DNA of 64,000 bases from Negadavirga shengliensis (GCF_042652345.1 NZ_JBHSJJ010000015.1:101191-165190), one strand, 5' to 3'; numbered from the stretch's first letter, positions 7,219 through 16,263 are shown. Notes: a model not told the origin generated them from the letters alone. A program made the numbers and translations.

Positions 7219-9423
7219 ATGTTAAAAAAAATCGAACTACCGGTAACGGGTATGAGCTGCGCAGCTTGTGCAGTCAGCGTGGAGTCCACCCTTGCCCACA
7301 CTGAAGGAGTGAAATCCGCGGAAGTGAATTACGCCAACCAGTCAGCGATCATAGAACTGGCCGAAGCCTCCGCTGATCTGGAAGTCATAAAGAAGGCTGT
7401 ACAATCTATTGGTTATGACCTCCTCATAGAAAAACCCCAAGCAGAAGAACTGGAAAAACAACAGGAAGAAGCCTATAAAAGAATCCGCAAAAACACCATC
7501 GCTTCCGGCATCCTCGCCTTACCGGTGTTCATCATCGGCATGTTCTGGATGCATATGCCATACGGCAATTATATCATGTGGGCCCTGACCTCTCCGGTTC
7601 TGCTGGTTTTTGGCCGGGACTTTTTCACCAATGCCGTGAAACAAGCAAAAAACGGAAAAGCCAACATGGATACCTTAGTGGCCCTCAGTACCGGCATTGC
7701 TTATATTTATAGTACATTCAATACCTTTTTCCCAGAATGGCTGGCCTCCAGGGGCATGGAGCCTCATGTTTACTTTGAAACCGCGGCCGTCATCATCTTT
7801 TTTATTCTGCTGGGCAGAATGCTCGAAACCGGAGCGAAAGCCGGGACCAACGAAGCACTGAAAAAATTAATGGGGCTCCAGCCCGCTCATGTGATCCTGT
7901 TTCAAAACGGGACGGAAACCACCGTACCGGTAGGCGAGGTAAAAAGAGGTGAAATCGTAGTGGTGAAGCCGGGACAAAAAATCCCCCTCGATGGCAACGT
8001 TATAAAGGGAAGCTCTTATGTCAATGAAAGCATGTTGACCGGAGAACCTATCCCTGTGGGCAAAAAACCCGGGGACAAGGTATTTGCCGGCACCATCAAC
8101 CAGCAGGGGAATTTTCAGTTCGAAACCACCAAAACCTCCAATGAGACCCTGCTTTCTGAAATTATCGAGAGAATAAAAATCGCCCAAGGCTCCAAAGCCC
8201 CCATTCAAAAAACCGTGGACAAGGTCACTTCCTATTTTGTCCCTACCGTCCTCATAGTGGCGGTGGTCACCTTTATCATTTGGAGCATAAGCGGGTATGA
8301 GGATGCCTCTTTGAGAGGAATGCTATCGATGATCACGGTGCTGGTCATCGCATGCCCCTGCGCACTGGGACTGGCGACCCCCACAGCCATTATGGTGGGA
8401 ATAGGAAAAGCCGCATCCATGGGGATATTGATAAAAGATGCAGAAAGTCTGGAACTGGGAAGAAAAACCGATACCCTGATACTGGATAAAACAGGCACCA
8501 TCACCGAGGGGAAACCCAAAGTAGGAATGGTACATTGGCGGGACGCTCAAATCAATGAACATATGCTGATTCCCGTTGTTGAGGCTTTGGAAGGTAAAAG
8601 CGAACACCCATTGGCTTCAGCCATCCAAAACCATTTTGCCCATGACGGCGTCAGACCGGAAATAAATGATTTCAAGTCAGAAACAGGCAAAGGCGTCTCG
8701 GGCATCGCCCATGGCAAACTTTATCGAATCGGCACCTTAAAATGGCTGCAATCTTCAGGTGTTTCCCTGGACCATAAGCTGATCCAAAAGGGTGAGGAAC
8801 ATCTGGAAAATGGGAGCATTGTGGTTTACGTTTCGGAAGACACTTCTTTGATCGGTGTGATCAGCATCACCGATAAAATCAAAGCAGGCTCCAAAGCGGC
8901 AGTAGAGAAAATCACGCAAATGGGAATCGAAGTGCATATGCTGACCGGGGATCAGGAAAAAACGGCCGCGACTGTGGCCCGGTCTGTCGGCATTTCCCAT
9001 TATGAAAGCGGCATGATGCCCGAAGACAAAGCAAATTATATCAAAGCTTTGCAGCAAAAGGGAAAAACGGTGGCCATGGCGGGAGACGGGATCAACGACA
9101 GCGAAGCCCTGGTGCTGGCAGACCTGGGAATCGCCATGGGCAAAGGAACCGATATCGCCATGGATGCTGCAAAAGCTACCCTGATGCATTCCAACCTACA
9201 AGACATCCCGCTACTGCTACAGCTCAGCAAAAAGACCGTTGTCACCATACGGCAAAATCTTTTCTGGGCATTTATATATAATATAATCGGTATTCCTATT
9301 GCAGCGGGGATATTGTATCCTGCCTTCGGTTTCCTGCTCAATCCCATGATCGCGGGAGCAGCCATGGCACTGAGTTCGGTGTCTGTAGTCAGCAATAGCC
9401 TGCGCCTGAAGTTCAGCAATTAA
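7219..9423 (+). CDS. copA: Copper-translocating P1B-type ATPase
   Basis: 734 residues from ATG 7219; an in-frame TTG at 7195 would add eight residues and is less likely. One N-terminal HMA domain with GMSCAAC (Cys14, Cys17), then transmembrane pairs, actuator loop ESMLTGEPIPV, the transmembrane metal site CPC (about 379-381, in VIACPCALGLATPT), phosphorylation motif DKTGTITEGKP (Asp at about 423), the SEHPLA histidine-proline motif of the nucleotide domain, GDGINDSEAL hinge, and two C-terminal helices ending near ALSSVSVVSNSLRLK. CPC plus the HMA CxxC predict Cu(I) export across the inner membrane, driven by ATP. A small HMA chaperone follows 60 bp downstream on the same strand, so the two probably form a copper-handling operon. 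Cu versus Ag/Au cannot be separated from sequence. Confidence 0.93.
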   Translation: MLKKIELPVTGMSCAACAVSVESTLAHTEGVKSAEVNYANQSAIIELAEASADLEVIKKAVQSIGYDLLIEKPQAEELEKQQEEAYKRIRKNTIASGILALPVFIIGMFWMHMPYGNYIMWALTSPVLLVFGRDFFTNAVKQAKNGKANMDTLVALSTGIAYIYSTFNTFFPEWLASRGMEPHVYFETAAVIIFFILLGRMLETGAKAGTNEALKKLMGLQPAHVILFQNGTETTVPVGEVKRGEIVVVKPGQKIPLDGNVIKGSSYVNESMLTGEPIPVGKKPGDKVFAGTINQQGNFQFETTKTSNETLLSEIIERIKIAQGSKAPIQKTVDKVTSYFVPTVLIVAVVTFIIWSISGYEDASLRGMLSMITVLVIACPCALGLATPTAIMVGIGKAASMGILIKDAESLELGRKTDTLILDKTGTITEGKPKVGMVHWRDAQINEHMLIPVVEALEGKSEHPLASAIQNHFAHDGVRPEINDFKSETGKGVSGIAHGKLYRIGTLKWLQSSGVSLDHKLIQKGEEHLENGSIVVYVSEDTSLIGVISITDKIKAGSKAAVEKITQMGIEVHMLTGDQEKTAATVARSVGISHYESGMMPEDKANYIKALQQKGKTVAMAGDGINDSEALVLADLGIAMGKGTDIAMDAAKATLMHSNLQDIPLLLQLSKKTVVTIRQNLFWAFIYNIIGIPIAAGILYPAFGFLLNPMIAGAAMALSSVSVVSNSLRLKFSN

Positions 9424-9483
9424 GATGAGCCATGCCGGTTCATCACCTTCAACATGTTAAACACAAAAACAAATACAACCGTT

Positions 9484-9681
9484 ATGATCAAGTTAAAAAC
9501 AAATGTAAAATGTGCTGGCTGTGTGGCCACCATCACACCCTCCATGGAAAAGTTGAAAGCCAACCACTGGGAAGTAGACCTCCAGCATCCTGACAAGCTA
9601 CTCACAGTAGAAGGAAAAGTCACGGAAGATGAGGTAAAGAAAGCCTTGCAAAACGCCGGATATAAGGGGGAATCTATTTGA
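9484..9681 (+). CDS. Small heavy-metal-associated (HMA) protein, CopZ-like
   Basis: About 65 residues from ATG 9484 (an in-frame ATG at 9454 would add ten residues). It is a single ferredoxin-like HMA fold: MIKLKTNVKCAGCVATITPS with the CxxC metal site CAGC, then VEGKVTEDEVKKALQNAGY. The usual GMTC lead-in is NVKC here, as often in Bacteroidota members. Likely a cytoplasmic copper chaperone delivering Cu(I) to the neighbouring ATPase. Lies 60 bp after copA. Confidence 0.85.
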   Translation: MIKLKTNVKCAGCVATITPSMEKLKANHWEVDLQHPDKLLTVEGKVTEDEVKKALQNAGYKGESI

Positions 9682-9712
9682 TCAATAAAGGGGCAGAAGG
9701 CAAAAAATTTAT

Positions 9713-9720
9713 TACTTTTG
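9713..9720 (+). promoter_or_regulatory. Candidate -7 box for the M16 peptidase gene
   Basis: TACTTTTG, an exact TAnnTTTG match, ends 11 bases before the ATG at 9732, so the transcript would have almost no leader. It overlaps a small dyad (GGCAAAA / TTTTGCC). No clear -33 element. Confidence 0.3.
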
Positions 9721-9731
9721 CCCCTGCGTTT

Positions 9732-10997
9732 ATGATCAACTACCAGCAATTTACTTTAGAGAACGGACTGAAAGTTTTGGTCCACGAAGATCCATCTTCG
9801 GAAATGGCTGTTTTTAACCTCTTGTACAAAGTAGGTTCAAGAAACGAGGTCCTGGGAAAAACCGGACTTGCGCACTATTTTGAGCACCTGATGTTTGGCG
9901 GGTCCAGGCATGTGGCCAATTTTGACAGTGAACTGGAAAGGGTAGGCGGTGAATGCAATGCGTTTACCAATACAGACATTACCAACTACTACATTAGCCT
10001 TCCGGCCATCAATATTGAAACAGCGTTTTGGTTGGAATCCGACAGGATGATGCATCTCAGCCTGTATGAAAAAACCATAGAGGCGCAGCGAAGCGTGGTC
10101 ATTGAAGAATTTAAACAACGGTACCTCAATCAGCCCTATGGGGATGCCATGCATCATGTGAGAAATCTTGCTTACCAGCTACATCCCTACCGTTGGCCTA
10201 CGATAGGGGAGAAAATCGAGGATATTGAGCGGTTTGAAAAAAAGGACCTGGAGGACTTTTTCAGCAAATATTATTCCCCTGACAACGCCATTTTGGCCAT
10301 AGCAGGAAATATCAAGCCTTCAAGGGCCTTTCAGCTCGCCCAAAAGTGGTTTGGAGCCATTCCCCCCAGTCCGGTTAAACATGATGCTCCTCCCGCAGAG
10401 CCGGTGCAGCGGGCTAAAAGAACAAAGACGGTTTTTGCCGAAGTACCCACGGATGCACTATATAAAGTCTATCATATTCCTGGAAGACTGGAAGAAGACT
10501 ACATACCTTGTGACCTGATTACGGACATTATTGGATTTGGAAGGTCTTCTCTTCTGGAACAAAAACTGGTCAAAAACTCTTCGTTGTTTGCCAGTATCAG
10601 CGCCTATGTGCTGGGAAATGAGGATCCAGGCCTGATGGTCATTACCGGAAAAATGGAAAAAGGCGTGGATGCGGAAAGGGCCGAGGAGGCTTTGGACAGG
10701 GTTCTGGATGAATTTAAATCCACGGCCATTGACGACAAGACGTTGGAAAAGATAAAAAACCAGTCGGAAGCCATAAAGACCTATGAATCGGTAAAACTGC
10801 TGAACCGCGCCATGAAACTCGCCTATTATAGTCACCTGGGCAGTCCTGATCTTTATGAAAAAGAGTTTCAAATCAAACTTAAGACGACCAGCGAACAAAT
10901 CCTCCGTGCGGCCAAAAAATACATGACAGAAGAAAACGCTTCTGTGGTATATTACAAGCGGGAGCAAAAAGCAACCCTGGCATCACAAGAGGTTTAA
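9732..10997 (+). CDS. M16 family (insulinase-like) zinc peptidase
   Basis: About 421 residues from ATG 9732, the length of the small two-domain M16 proteins. The inverted zinc motif HYFEH (His48, Glu51, His52) sits in GLAHYFEHLMFGG, and the third ligand region VVIEEFKQRYLNQPYG follows about 75 residues on. The second half is the catalytically inactive M16 domain (from about residue 175, YHIPGRLEEDYIP...). No signal peptide is evident from this start, in contrast to many exported Bacteroidota M16 proteins, so a cytoplasmic site is likely. It is followed by ispF after 11 bp and probably co-transcribed. Confidence 0.9.
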   Translation: MINYQQFTLENGLKVLVHEDPSSEMAVFNLLYKVGSRNEVLGKTGLAHYFEHLMFGGSRHVANFDSELERVGGECNAFTNTDITNYYISLPAINIETAFWLESDRMMHLSLYEKTIEAQRSVVIEEFKQRYLNQPYGDAMHHVRNLAYQLHPYRWPTIGEKIEDIERFEKKDLEDFFSKYYSPDNAILAIAGNIKPSRAFQLAQKWFGAIPPSPVKHDAPPAEPVQRAKRTKTVFAEVPTDALYKVYHIPGRLEEDYIPCDLITDIIGFGRSSLLEQKLVKNSSLFASISAYVLGNEDPGLMVITGKMEKGVDAERAEEALDRVLDEFKSTAIDDKTLEKIKNQSEAIKTYESVKLLNRAMKLAYYSHLGSPDLYEKEFQIKLKTTSEQILRAAKKYMTEENASVVYYKREQKATLASQEV

Positions 10998-11008
10998 CTT
11001 AACTAACT

Positions 11009-11491
11009 ATGAAGACTTTCAGAGTAGGTTTCGGATATGATGTTCATCAACTAAAAGAAGGTTATCCATTTTGGTTAGGCGGGATACAAGTGCCCCATGA
11101 AAAAGGCGCCGTTGGTCATTCAGATGCAGACGTGCTCATCCATGTTATCTGTGATGCGTTGCTCGGTGCCGCGAACCTCCGGGATATAGGTTACCATTTT
11201 CCCGACCAAGATCCCCAATACAAAGGAATTGACAGCAAGTTCCTGCTTAAAAACGTCGTGGGACTGCTGAAAGAAAACGGCTTCAAAATCGGCAATATTG
11301 ACAGCACGGTTTGTTTGCAGTTACCCAAAGTCAACCCACATATTCCTGCCATGCAAAAATGTCTGGCAGGAGTCATGGACATACACGAGTCACTTGTTTC
11401 CATCAAAGCGACCACCACAGAAAGGCTTGGCTTCGTAGGCAGGCAGGAAGGTGTCTCAGCGTATTGTGTTGCATTGATCTATCAAGAATAA
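11009..11491 (+). CDS. ispF: 2-C-methyl-D-erythritol 2,4-cyclodiphosphate synthase
   Basis: 160 residues, the family norm. The metal ligands are visible: Asp11 and His13 in GYDVHQL, and His45 in SDADVLIHVICDALLGA. Other family segments are DIGYHFPDQDPQYKGIDS, IGNIDSTVCLQLPK and the C-terminal IKATTTERLGFVGRQEG. It cyclises CDP-methyl-erythritol phosphate to MEcPP with release of CMP in the MEP isoprenoid pathway. Works as a trimer in the cytoplasm. Its 3' neighbour mnmD starts 10 bp later. Confidence 0.96.
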   Translation: MKTFRVGFGYDVHQLKEGYPFWLGGIQVPHEKGAVGHSDADVLIHVICDALLGAANLRDIGYHFPDQDPQYKGIDSKFLLKNVVGLLKENGFKIGNIDSTVCLQLPKVNPHIPAMQKCLAGVMDIHESLVSIKATTTERLGFVGRQEGVSAYCVALIYQE

Positions 11492-11501
11492 TCCTGGCGA
11501 T

Positions 11502-12188
11502 ATGGACAAAGGACCCAAAATCATAATCACAGAGGATGGATCACACTCTGTTTACCTACCTGAAATCAACGAAAGCTATCACTCTACCCACGGGGCCTAC
11601 CGGGAATCCATCCATGTTTTCCTTCTTTACGGTTTGGAAGCATGGTATGCCCGCAACAGGGGCAAATTCCCGATAAGGGTATTTGAGGTCGGATTCGGGA
11701 CTGGACTCAATGCCTGGCTCACCCTGATCTGGGCGGAACAAAACCAAGTACCTGTCCTGTACCATACCATTGAGCCTTATCCTCTGCCAAAAGAAATTTA
11801 TTCCCAGCTTAATTTTACACAGCTTGATGAAACCCTGACTCCTTATACCCCTTATTTTCAGCGGCTTCACCAACTGGACTGGGATCAGGGAGTGCCAGTC
11901 ACCGATTATTTTAATATAAAAAAAGAAAAAACCACGTTGGAGCAGGTCAGTCTATATCATGCTGACGTGGTATATTTTGATGCTTTTTCCCCAAAAAAGC
12001 AACCCGATTTATGGAACAAAAATATGTTGGAAAAAACCGTAGATGCCATGAATCCCGGGGCGGCGTTTGTCACTTATTGTGCTGCCGGCCATCTGAAGAA
12101 AAACCTGCAGGAACTTTCGTTGACATTGGACCAGGTTCCCGGTCCCCCTGGTAAAAAGGAAATGACAAGAGGGTGGAAAACATCCTAA
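11502..12188 (+). CDS. mnmD: tRNA 5-methylaminomethyl-2-thiouridine methyltransferase, MnmD type
   Basis: 228 residues, a stand-alone MnmD (the N-terminal domain of E. coli MnmC without the FAD oxidase domain). Family features: the N-terminal ITEDGSHSVYLPEINESYHSTHGAYRES, SAM-binding FEVGFGTGLNAWL (about 56-68), DVVYFDAFSPKKQPDLWNK (about 157-175) with the conserved DAFSPxxxPxLW, and the C-terminal VPGPPGKKEMTRGWK. It methylates nm5(s2)U34 of tRNA in the final step of mnm5s2U34 formation. The last 16 bp overlap the start of the next lipoprotein gene. Confidence 0.93.
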   Translation: MDKGPKIIITEDGSHSVYLPEINESYHSTHGAYRESIHVFLLYGLEAWYARNRGKFPIRVFEVGFGTGLNAWLTLIWAEQNQVPVLYHTIEPYPLPKEIYSQLNFTQLDETLTPYTPYFQRLHQLDWDQGVPVTDYFNIKKEKTTLEQVSLYHADVVYFDAFSPKKQPDLWNKNMLEKTVDAMNPGAAFVTYCAAGHLKKNLQELSLTLDQVPGPPGKKEMTRGWKTS

Positions 12189-12730
12189 ACAGACATATTG
12201 CCGTCGTCTTGTACCTCAGTATGATCTGTTGGGTTTCCGGATGCCAGAAAAAGGCCGGTGATTCATCCGCAACAGAATATCCCCTCCGGCAGAACGACGG
12301 GAGCCTTGCTACCAAAGAAACAAGCCCATCCTTGAAGAAAACCGAAAAAGAAGGGTTCTATTCGGAAAAGGACGGAGAAAGTATTGTTCAGATGATTTAT
12401 GCAGAAAACAACTGCTATTATGAGTCTACGATTTCAGAAGGAGTCCGGATCAACAATTTTTTTTATCCCAAAATCCAAGATGCTTTCCTTTTTGAGGACA
12501 AGTTCTATTTGAAAGTCTCTTTTCCGGTTGACCATGCGGGAAAAGTAGCTTTCAGTCTGCCTCGGATCAGGGACTATGTGAAAACAGCTATCGAACCTGA
12601 AAAACACCAGGTTGTCATCAATGATGCCCTTGACCTGAGTCAAATTGAGTTTGAATTAACCTATCACCCCGCAGAAGGCGACACGCTGGTAAAAACAGAA
12701 TATTCTTTTATGTATGTGATTTTTGAATAA
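12173..12730 (+). CDS. Hypothetical lipoprotein
   Basis: 185 residues from a GTG start inside the end of mnmD; no ATG lies upstream of the signal peptide. IAVVLYLSMICWVSGC is a lipoprotein signal with Cys about residue 24. The mature protein has a low-complexity linker (KKAGDSSATEY...SLKKTEKEGFYS) and then a beta-rich domain with VSFPVDHAGKVAFSLPR and a C-terminal TEYSFMYVIFE. No family recognised. The overlap with mnmD points to co-transcription, not to a shared function. A ladder of TAA triplets follows the stop. Confidence 0.7.
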   Translation: MENILNRHIAVVLYLSMICWVSGCQKKAGDSSATEYPLRQNDGSLATKETSPSLKKTEKEGFYSEKDGESIVQMIYAENNCYYESTISEGVRINNFFYPKIQDAFLFEDKFYLKVSFPVDHAGKVAFSLPRIRDYVKTAIEPEKHQVVINDALDLSQIEFELTYHPAEGDTLVKTEYSFMYVIFE

Positions 12731-12753
12731 TAATAATAATAAGAAGAAGAAGA

Positions 12754-12849
12754 GGCTGTCCCAAAAGCAAAAATTATCAGACGGAAGAAGGCCGATTCCA
12801 GGAATCAAAAATGATTTCCGGTAGTTGATCCAACGCTTTTGAGACAACC
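12754..12849. repeat. MITE-like element with imperfect terminal inverted repeats
   Basis: GGCTGTCCCAAAAGC at 12754-12768 pairs with GCTTTTGAGACAACC at 12835-12849 (13 of 15 positions), bounding a 96-bp non-coding segment. GGCTGTC(T/C)CAAAAG-type ends resemble the terminal repeats of some Bacteroidota insertion sequences. The interior contains a second dyad, GGAATC...GATTTCC. A target-site duplication could not be made out. It lies in the gap between two convergent genes, so a terminator role is an alternative. Confidence 0.45.
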
Positions 12850-12881
12850 TTTCCAGGCTGGGTTATCCTGATTGCTCATGG

Positions 12882-13283
12882 TCAGCTTTTCGGCTGGACC
12901 TTTCCAATGACAATGCTGGCCATCCCGTTTCTCACGAAATGTTTACCGGTTACATCTACTTGCTCAGCGGCATGGTTTTTTAAAGACTGATAGGGCGAGG
13001 CGTTTTTATGGTCCTCAACCAAGAGATAAACTTTCCCATCCGCAGTCAAAAGCCCCATAGGCATTCCATTGTTGATGCATTTTTCAGCACATCCTTTATG
13101 CCCTTCACCTTTAGCACCCCCGGCCATGTAGCAGGAAAGATCCAATACTTCTCCGGTTACGCTGATTTCTTCCCCATCGCCATCTTTTTCATTGGCTTGG
13201 GAAGCAAAGAAAACAAAGCAGCAAAGGGCAAACAGAATCATGCCCATGCGATAATCCATTGATGTGAGTGTTACTTTTTTCAT
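12882..13283 (-). CDS. Exported protein with conserved cysteine motif
   Basis: 133 residues. An N-terminal signal peptide (MGMILFALCCFVFFASQA, after a short basic start KKVTLTSMDYR) is followed by an acidic linker and a compact domain of about 100 residues: VTGEVLDLSCYMAGGAKG, EGHKGCAEKCINNGMPMGLL, then KVYLLVEDHKN and VDVTGKHFVRNGMASIVI. The Cys-x(n)-His-x2-Cys-x3-Cys pattern suggests metal or heme binding or a disulfide, and the GxVYLL/VTGK parts look OB-fold-like. I do not recognise a named family. It is convergent with the preceding lipoprotein gene and 84 bp downstream of the adenosine kinase start-to-stop unit. Confidence 0.65.
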   Translation of the reverse strand: MKKVTLTSMDYRMGMILFALCCFVFFASQANEKDGDGEEISVTGEVLDLSCYMAGGAKGEGHKGCAEKCINNGMPMGLLTADGKVYLLVEDHKNASPYQSLKNHAAEQVDVTGKHFVRNGMASIVIGKVQPKS

Positions 13284-13366
13284 ATGAAAATTTGTTTAGA
13301 AAGACGTTCTAAAAAACAATATAGATATAATAAAAATAAATTTCAATAAAATACCCAATCAATCAA

Positions 13367-14365
13367 TTATGGGTTTAATCTGGTCAATACTTGCTTGGCT
13401 TCGTGCCATTTTAACCTCGGGCCAAACTGGCTCACTATTTTTGAGGAAGCCATGCTGGCCAGCTTCCCGCTGGACGCGAATGAATGCCCATTGGTGATGC
13501 CATACAAAAAGGCCCCGGCAAACATATCACCCGCGCCGTTACTGTCCAGGGCTTTGGTAGGATAGGGTTCAATGTCAACAAACGTATCCCCGTCGAAAAT
13601 CATCGCGCCGTTTTTCCCCTGGGTAATGACAAAATATTTCGCCACCCTCTTCAATTCCTCCCTGGCTTCCATTAAATCGTCCTTTCCGGTAAAAAGCCTG
13701 GCCTCATCCTCATTTGCAAAAAGCATGTCTACGCTGTGGCCTATCAGACCATCAAAAGCGGACTTAAAATATTTGACCATCGAAGGATCGGAAAAGGTCA
13801 GGGCCACTTTGGTGCCGTTATCTTCTGCAATTTTTTTGGAATAATGCATGGCTTCTTTTCCCGATGGAGACGTGACCAGATAACCTTCCAGGTATAAGTA
13901 TTCAGAATTCCTGATGGCATTTTCATTCACCTCGTTGACGGACAAATCCTGCGTAATGCCCAGGAAGGTATTCATGGTCCGCTCCGCATCCGCTGTCACC
14001 ATTACGAGACATTTTCCCGTAATACCTTTCTCCAGCCTGTTTGCTTCCAGGTTATTGTCCACACCCGCATCTCTGAGGTCATCTACAAAAAACCTTCCCA
14101 ACTCATCATCCGCTACTTTGCAACAGTAATAGGCATTGCCTCCGAACTGGCTAAGGGCTATCATGGAATTCGCAGCAGAACCGCCACACTGCATTTTGGA
14201 GGTTTTAGTTTTAATAACCCGCATCAGTTCAGTCTGCCTTTCCTCATCCACTAAGGTCATCAGTCCCTTTTCGATTCCGTGTTTGTCAAGAAAATCGTCA
14301 CTGACTTCAAACTCGATATCCACCAAGGCATTGCCGATACCCGTCACGTTGTATTTTTTTTTCAT
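13367..14365 (-). CDS. Adenosine kinase (PfkB family)
   Basis: 332 residues, the family norm for bacterial adenosine kinase-like PfkB proteins. Features: N-terminal TGIGNALVDIEFEV, glycine-rich CGGSAANSMIALSQFGG (about 60-76), and the C-terminal PfkB signature ALDSNGAGDMFAGAFLYG with the catalytic base Asp at about residue 280. Likely phosphorylates adenosine (or a related nucleoside) with ATP in the cytoplasm as part of purine salvage. Substrate preference among PfkB proteins cannot be read with certainty from sequence, though this subtype is usually annotated as adenosine kinase. Confidence 0.85.
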   Translation of the reverse strand: MKKKYNVTGIGNALVDIEFEVSDDFLDKHGIEKGLMTLVDEERQTELMRVIKTKTSKMQCGGSAANSMIALSQFGGNAYYCCKVADDELGRFFVDDLRDAGVDNNLEANRLEKGITGKCLVMVTADAERTMNTFLGITQDLSVNEVNENAIRNSEYLYLEGYLVTSPSGKEAMHYSKKIAEDNGTKVALTFSDPSMVKYFKSAFDGLIGHSVDMLFANEDEARLFTGKDDLMEAREELKRVAKYFVITQGKNGAMIFDGDTFVDIEPYPTKALDSNGAGDMFAGAFLYGITNGHSFASSGKLASMASSKIVSQFGPRLKWHEAKQVLTRLNP

Positions 14366-14388
14366 CCTGTTGATTTATTTATGGTAAG

Positions 14389-14781
14389 CTAGTTGAGATC
14401 CTTTTTTCCTGCCAGGTACTGTTGCCTGCCGACAATCGCCGCTAACGCAGATACGACCGCCATAATCACCAATCCAAAAAACTCCCGGTTGATCTCCATC
14501 TGTTCGGTTTTCATGGTCAGGTCTTTTTGTGCCCATTCTTGAGAAATCCATCCCCCGATATTCTCCGGCCAAAAAAACATCGCCACAATAAGATAACCAA
14601 AAGTCAATACTACCAGTATTCGAATAGGAAAAAATCCGAAAGCTCCCAGCCCCGACATGGTTGCTGCCAAAAGATATGCCGGTACCCACCACTCGGGATC
14701 CGGATCATTCAGTTGCAGGTAAGCAAACAGCAGAAAAAGTAAAGCCCAAACGCCAAAAAAAACTTTCCATGATTTATTCAT
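14389..14781 (-). CDS. TMEM220 family membrane protein
   Basis: 130 residues with four predicted membrane segments (KVFFGVWALLFLLFAYLQ, VPAYLLAATMSGLGAFGFF, ILVVLTFGYLIVAMFFW and FFGLVIMAVVSALAAIVG). The segment YLQLNDPDPEWWVPAYL (about 21-37) is the hallmark of the transmembrane-220 family, found from bacteria to animals with no known activity. It lies 23 bp upstream of the adenosine kinase on the same strand and about 100 bp downstream of eboF; whether it belongs to the ebo transcript is open. Confidence 0.8.
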   Translation of the reverse strand: MNKSWKVFFGVWALLFLLFAYLQLNDPDPEWWVPAYLLAATMSGLGAFGFFPIRILVVLTFGYLIVAMFFWPENIGGWISQEWAQKDLTMKTEQMEINREFFGLVIMAVVSALAAIVGRQQYLAGKKDLN

Positions 14782-14886
14782 ATGTATCAGATTTAGGAAT
14801 AAACTTCATTTCAAGACTCACTCTTTGTCATAATTGGTAAACAGAATCATTCCGTTGTTAAGCCAGTCCTGGGTCGTTATCAGCGG

Positions 14887-16263
14887 TCAAGCCCCTTGGA
14901 CCTGCTTTAATATCAGCCCATACACATCTGTCGGCTCCATGTCTGTACCGCTTATCAGATCTTGGTTTTTGGTAGCCAGCAACGGCCAATCCAGCACACT
15001 CTCATTGATCCTACCATGAGATCCCTTCACCAAACGGGCATCCAAGGGGATTACATCCATCAGGTACCTGAAGCCCAATTTTTTCTGCAACAGTTTCCAA
15101 CCGATCTTAGCTTTTAAAAATTTGATCTCCGGATCAGCAAACATCTCCACGGGATCATATCCCGGCTTTCTGTGGATATCCACCGTCCTGGCATAATCTG
15201 GGGCTTTTATATCATCCAGCCAGTAGTAATAGGTAAACCAGGAATTTTTATCCGCGACAGCTACCAGCTCTCCGGCTCTTCCGTGATCAAGGTGAAATGC
15301 TTTCTTCCCCTCCTCATCCAAAACCTTTTCTATCCCCGGGGTCCCTTCCAAGAGGGCCTTAACCGCGGGCAGGTCATTCTTATCTTTCACATACACATGT
15401 GCCAATTGATGGTCCGCCACAGCAAATGCCCTGCAGGTACCCGCATCCAACGTCTCCAGCCCCAGTTCATTTTTTACCTGAATATAACCTTCTTTTCTCA
15501 ATATCCTGTTGATATGGACCGGATGATGCACAGAAGTAATGGCGTATTCGGAAAGCAGGATGACTTCTGCGCCTCGGTGCTCATAATATTTGATGAGGTT
15601 TTCGCACAACGCGTCAATTTCACGCAGGTCTTTGCTGATTTTTCCGAAATCAATCCCATGCTTCTGCAGGCCATAATCCAAATGCGGCAGATAGATAAAG
15701 GTAAGGGTCGGGTCGTGCCACTCATCCACTTTGATGGAAGCATCGGCGATCCATTTACTCGAAGCGATGTTGGCATTGGGGCCCCAGAATGAAAACAAAG
15801 GAAACTGTCCCAGTTCCTGCTGAAGCCTGTCCCTTAAATCCATGGGCTGGGAATGAACATCCGGTAATTTCCTGCCATCAGAAGGATATAGGGGTCTAGG
15901 CGTCACGGCATAATCCACGTCTGAGTACATATTGTACCACCAAAACATATTGGCGCAGGTAAATCCCGGATCAGCGGCACGCAATTCATCCCAGATTTTG
16001 GGCGATTGCACCAGGTGGTTGGACTGGCGCCAGAATTTGACTTCGCATTCATCCCTAAAGTACCAGCCATTCCCCACAATGCCGTTTTCGGAAGGCCATC
16101 TTCCTGTGAGGTAGACCGATTGTGATGAACAGGTTACCGCGGGCAGTACCGGCTTCACATGAGCCAACTTCCCCTCATCCACCCACTTTTTCAAAAAAGG
16201 TGTATGTTCACCCAAAAGCCTGGGCGACAAAGCAACTACATTAAGTACAACCGTTTTTTTCAT
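14887..16263 (-). CDS. eboF: EboF: alkaline phosphatase-superfamily protein of the ebo cluster
   Basis: 458 residues from the ATG at 16261-16263. That ATG overlaps the eboE stop as ATGA, which decides the start over an in-frame upstream one. Fold markers of the alkaline phosphatase/nucleotide pyrophosphatase superfamily are present: N-terminal VVLNVVALSPRLLGEHTPFL, the likely nucleophile region PAVTCSSQSVYLTGRWP (about 37-53), metal-ligand regions IYLPHLDYGLQKHG (about 188) and LSEYAITSVHHPVHINR (about 243), and a C-terminal histidine near KGSHGR. No signal peptide is seen. In ebo clusters this is the last gene; a hydrolase of phosphodiester or phosphate bonds is inferred, but its substrate is unknown. 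Confidence 0.85.
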   Translation of the reverse strand: MKKTVVLNVVALSPRLLGEHTPFLKKWVDEGKLAHVKPVLPAVTCSSQSVYLTGRWPSENGIVGNGWYFRDECEVKFWRQSNHLVQSPKIWDELRAADPGFTCANMFWWYNMYSDVDYAVTPRPLYPSDGRKLPDVHSQPMDLRDRLQQELGQFPLFSFWGPNANIASSKWIADASIKVDEWHDPTLTFIYLPHLDYGLQKHGIDFGKISKDLREIDALCENLIKYYEHRGAEVILLSEYAITSVHHPVHINRILRKEGYIQVKNELGLETLDAGTCRAFAVADHQLAHVYVKDKNDLPAVKALLEGTPGIEKVLDEEGKKAFHLDHGRAGELVAVADKNSWFTYYYWLDDIKAPDYARTVDIHRKPGYDPVEMFADPEIKFLKAKIGWKLLQKKLGFRYLMDVIPLDARLVKGSHGRINESVLDWPLLATKNQDLISGTDMEPTDVYGLILKQVQGA

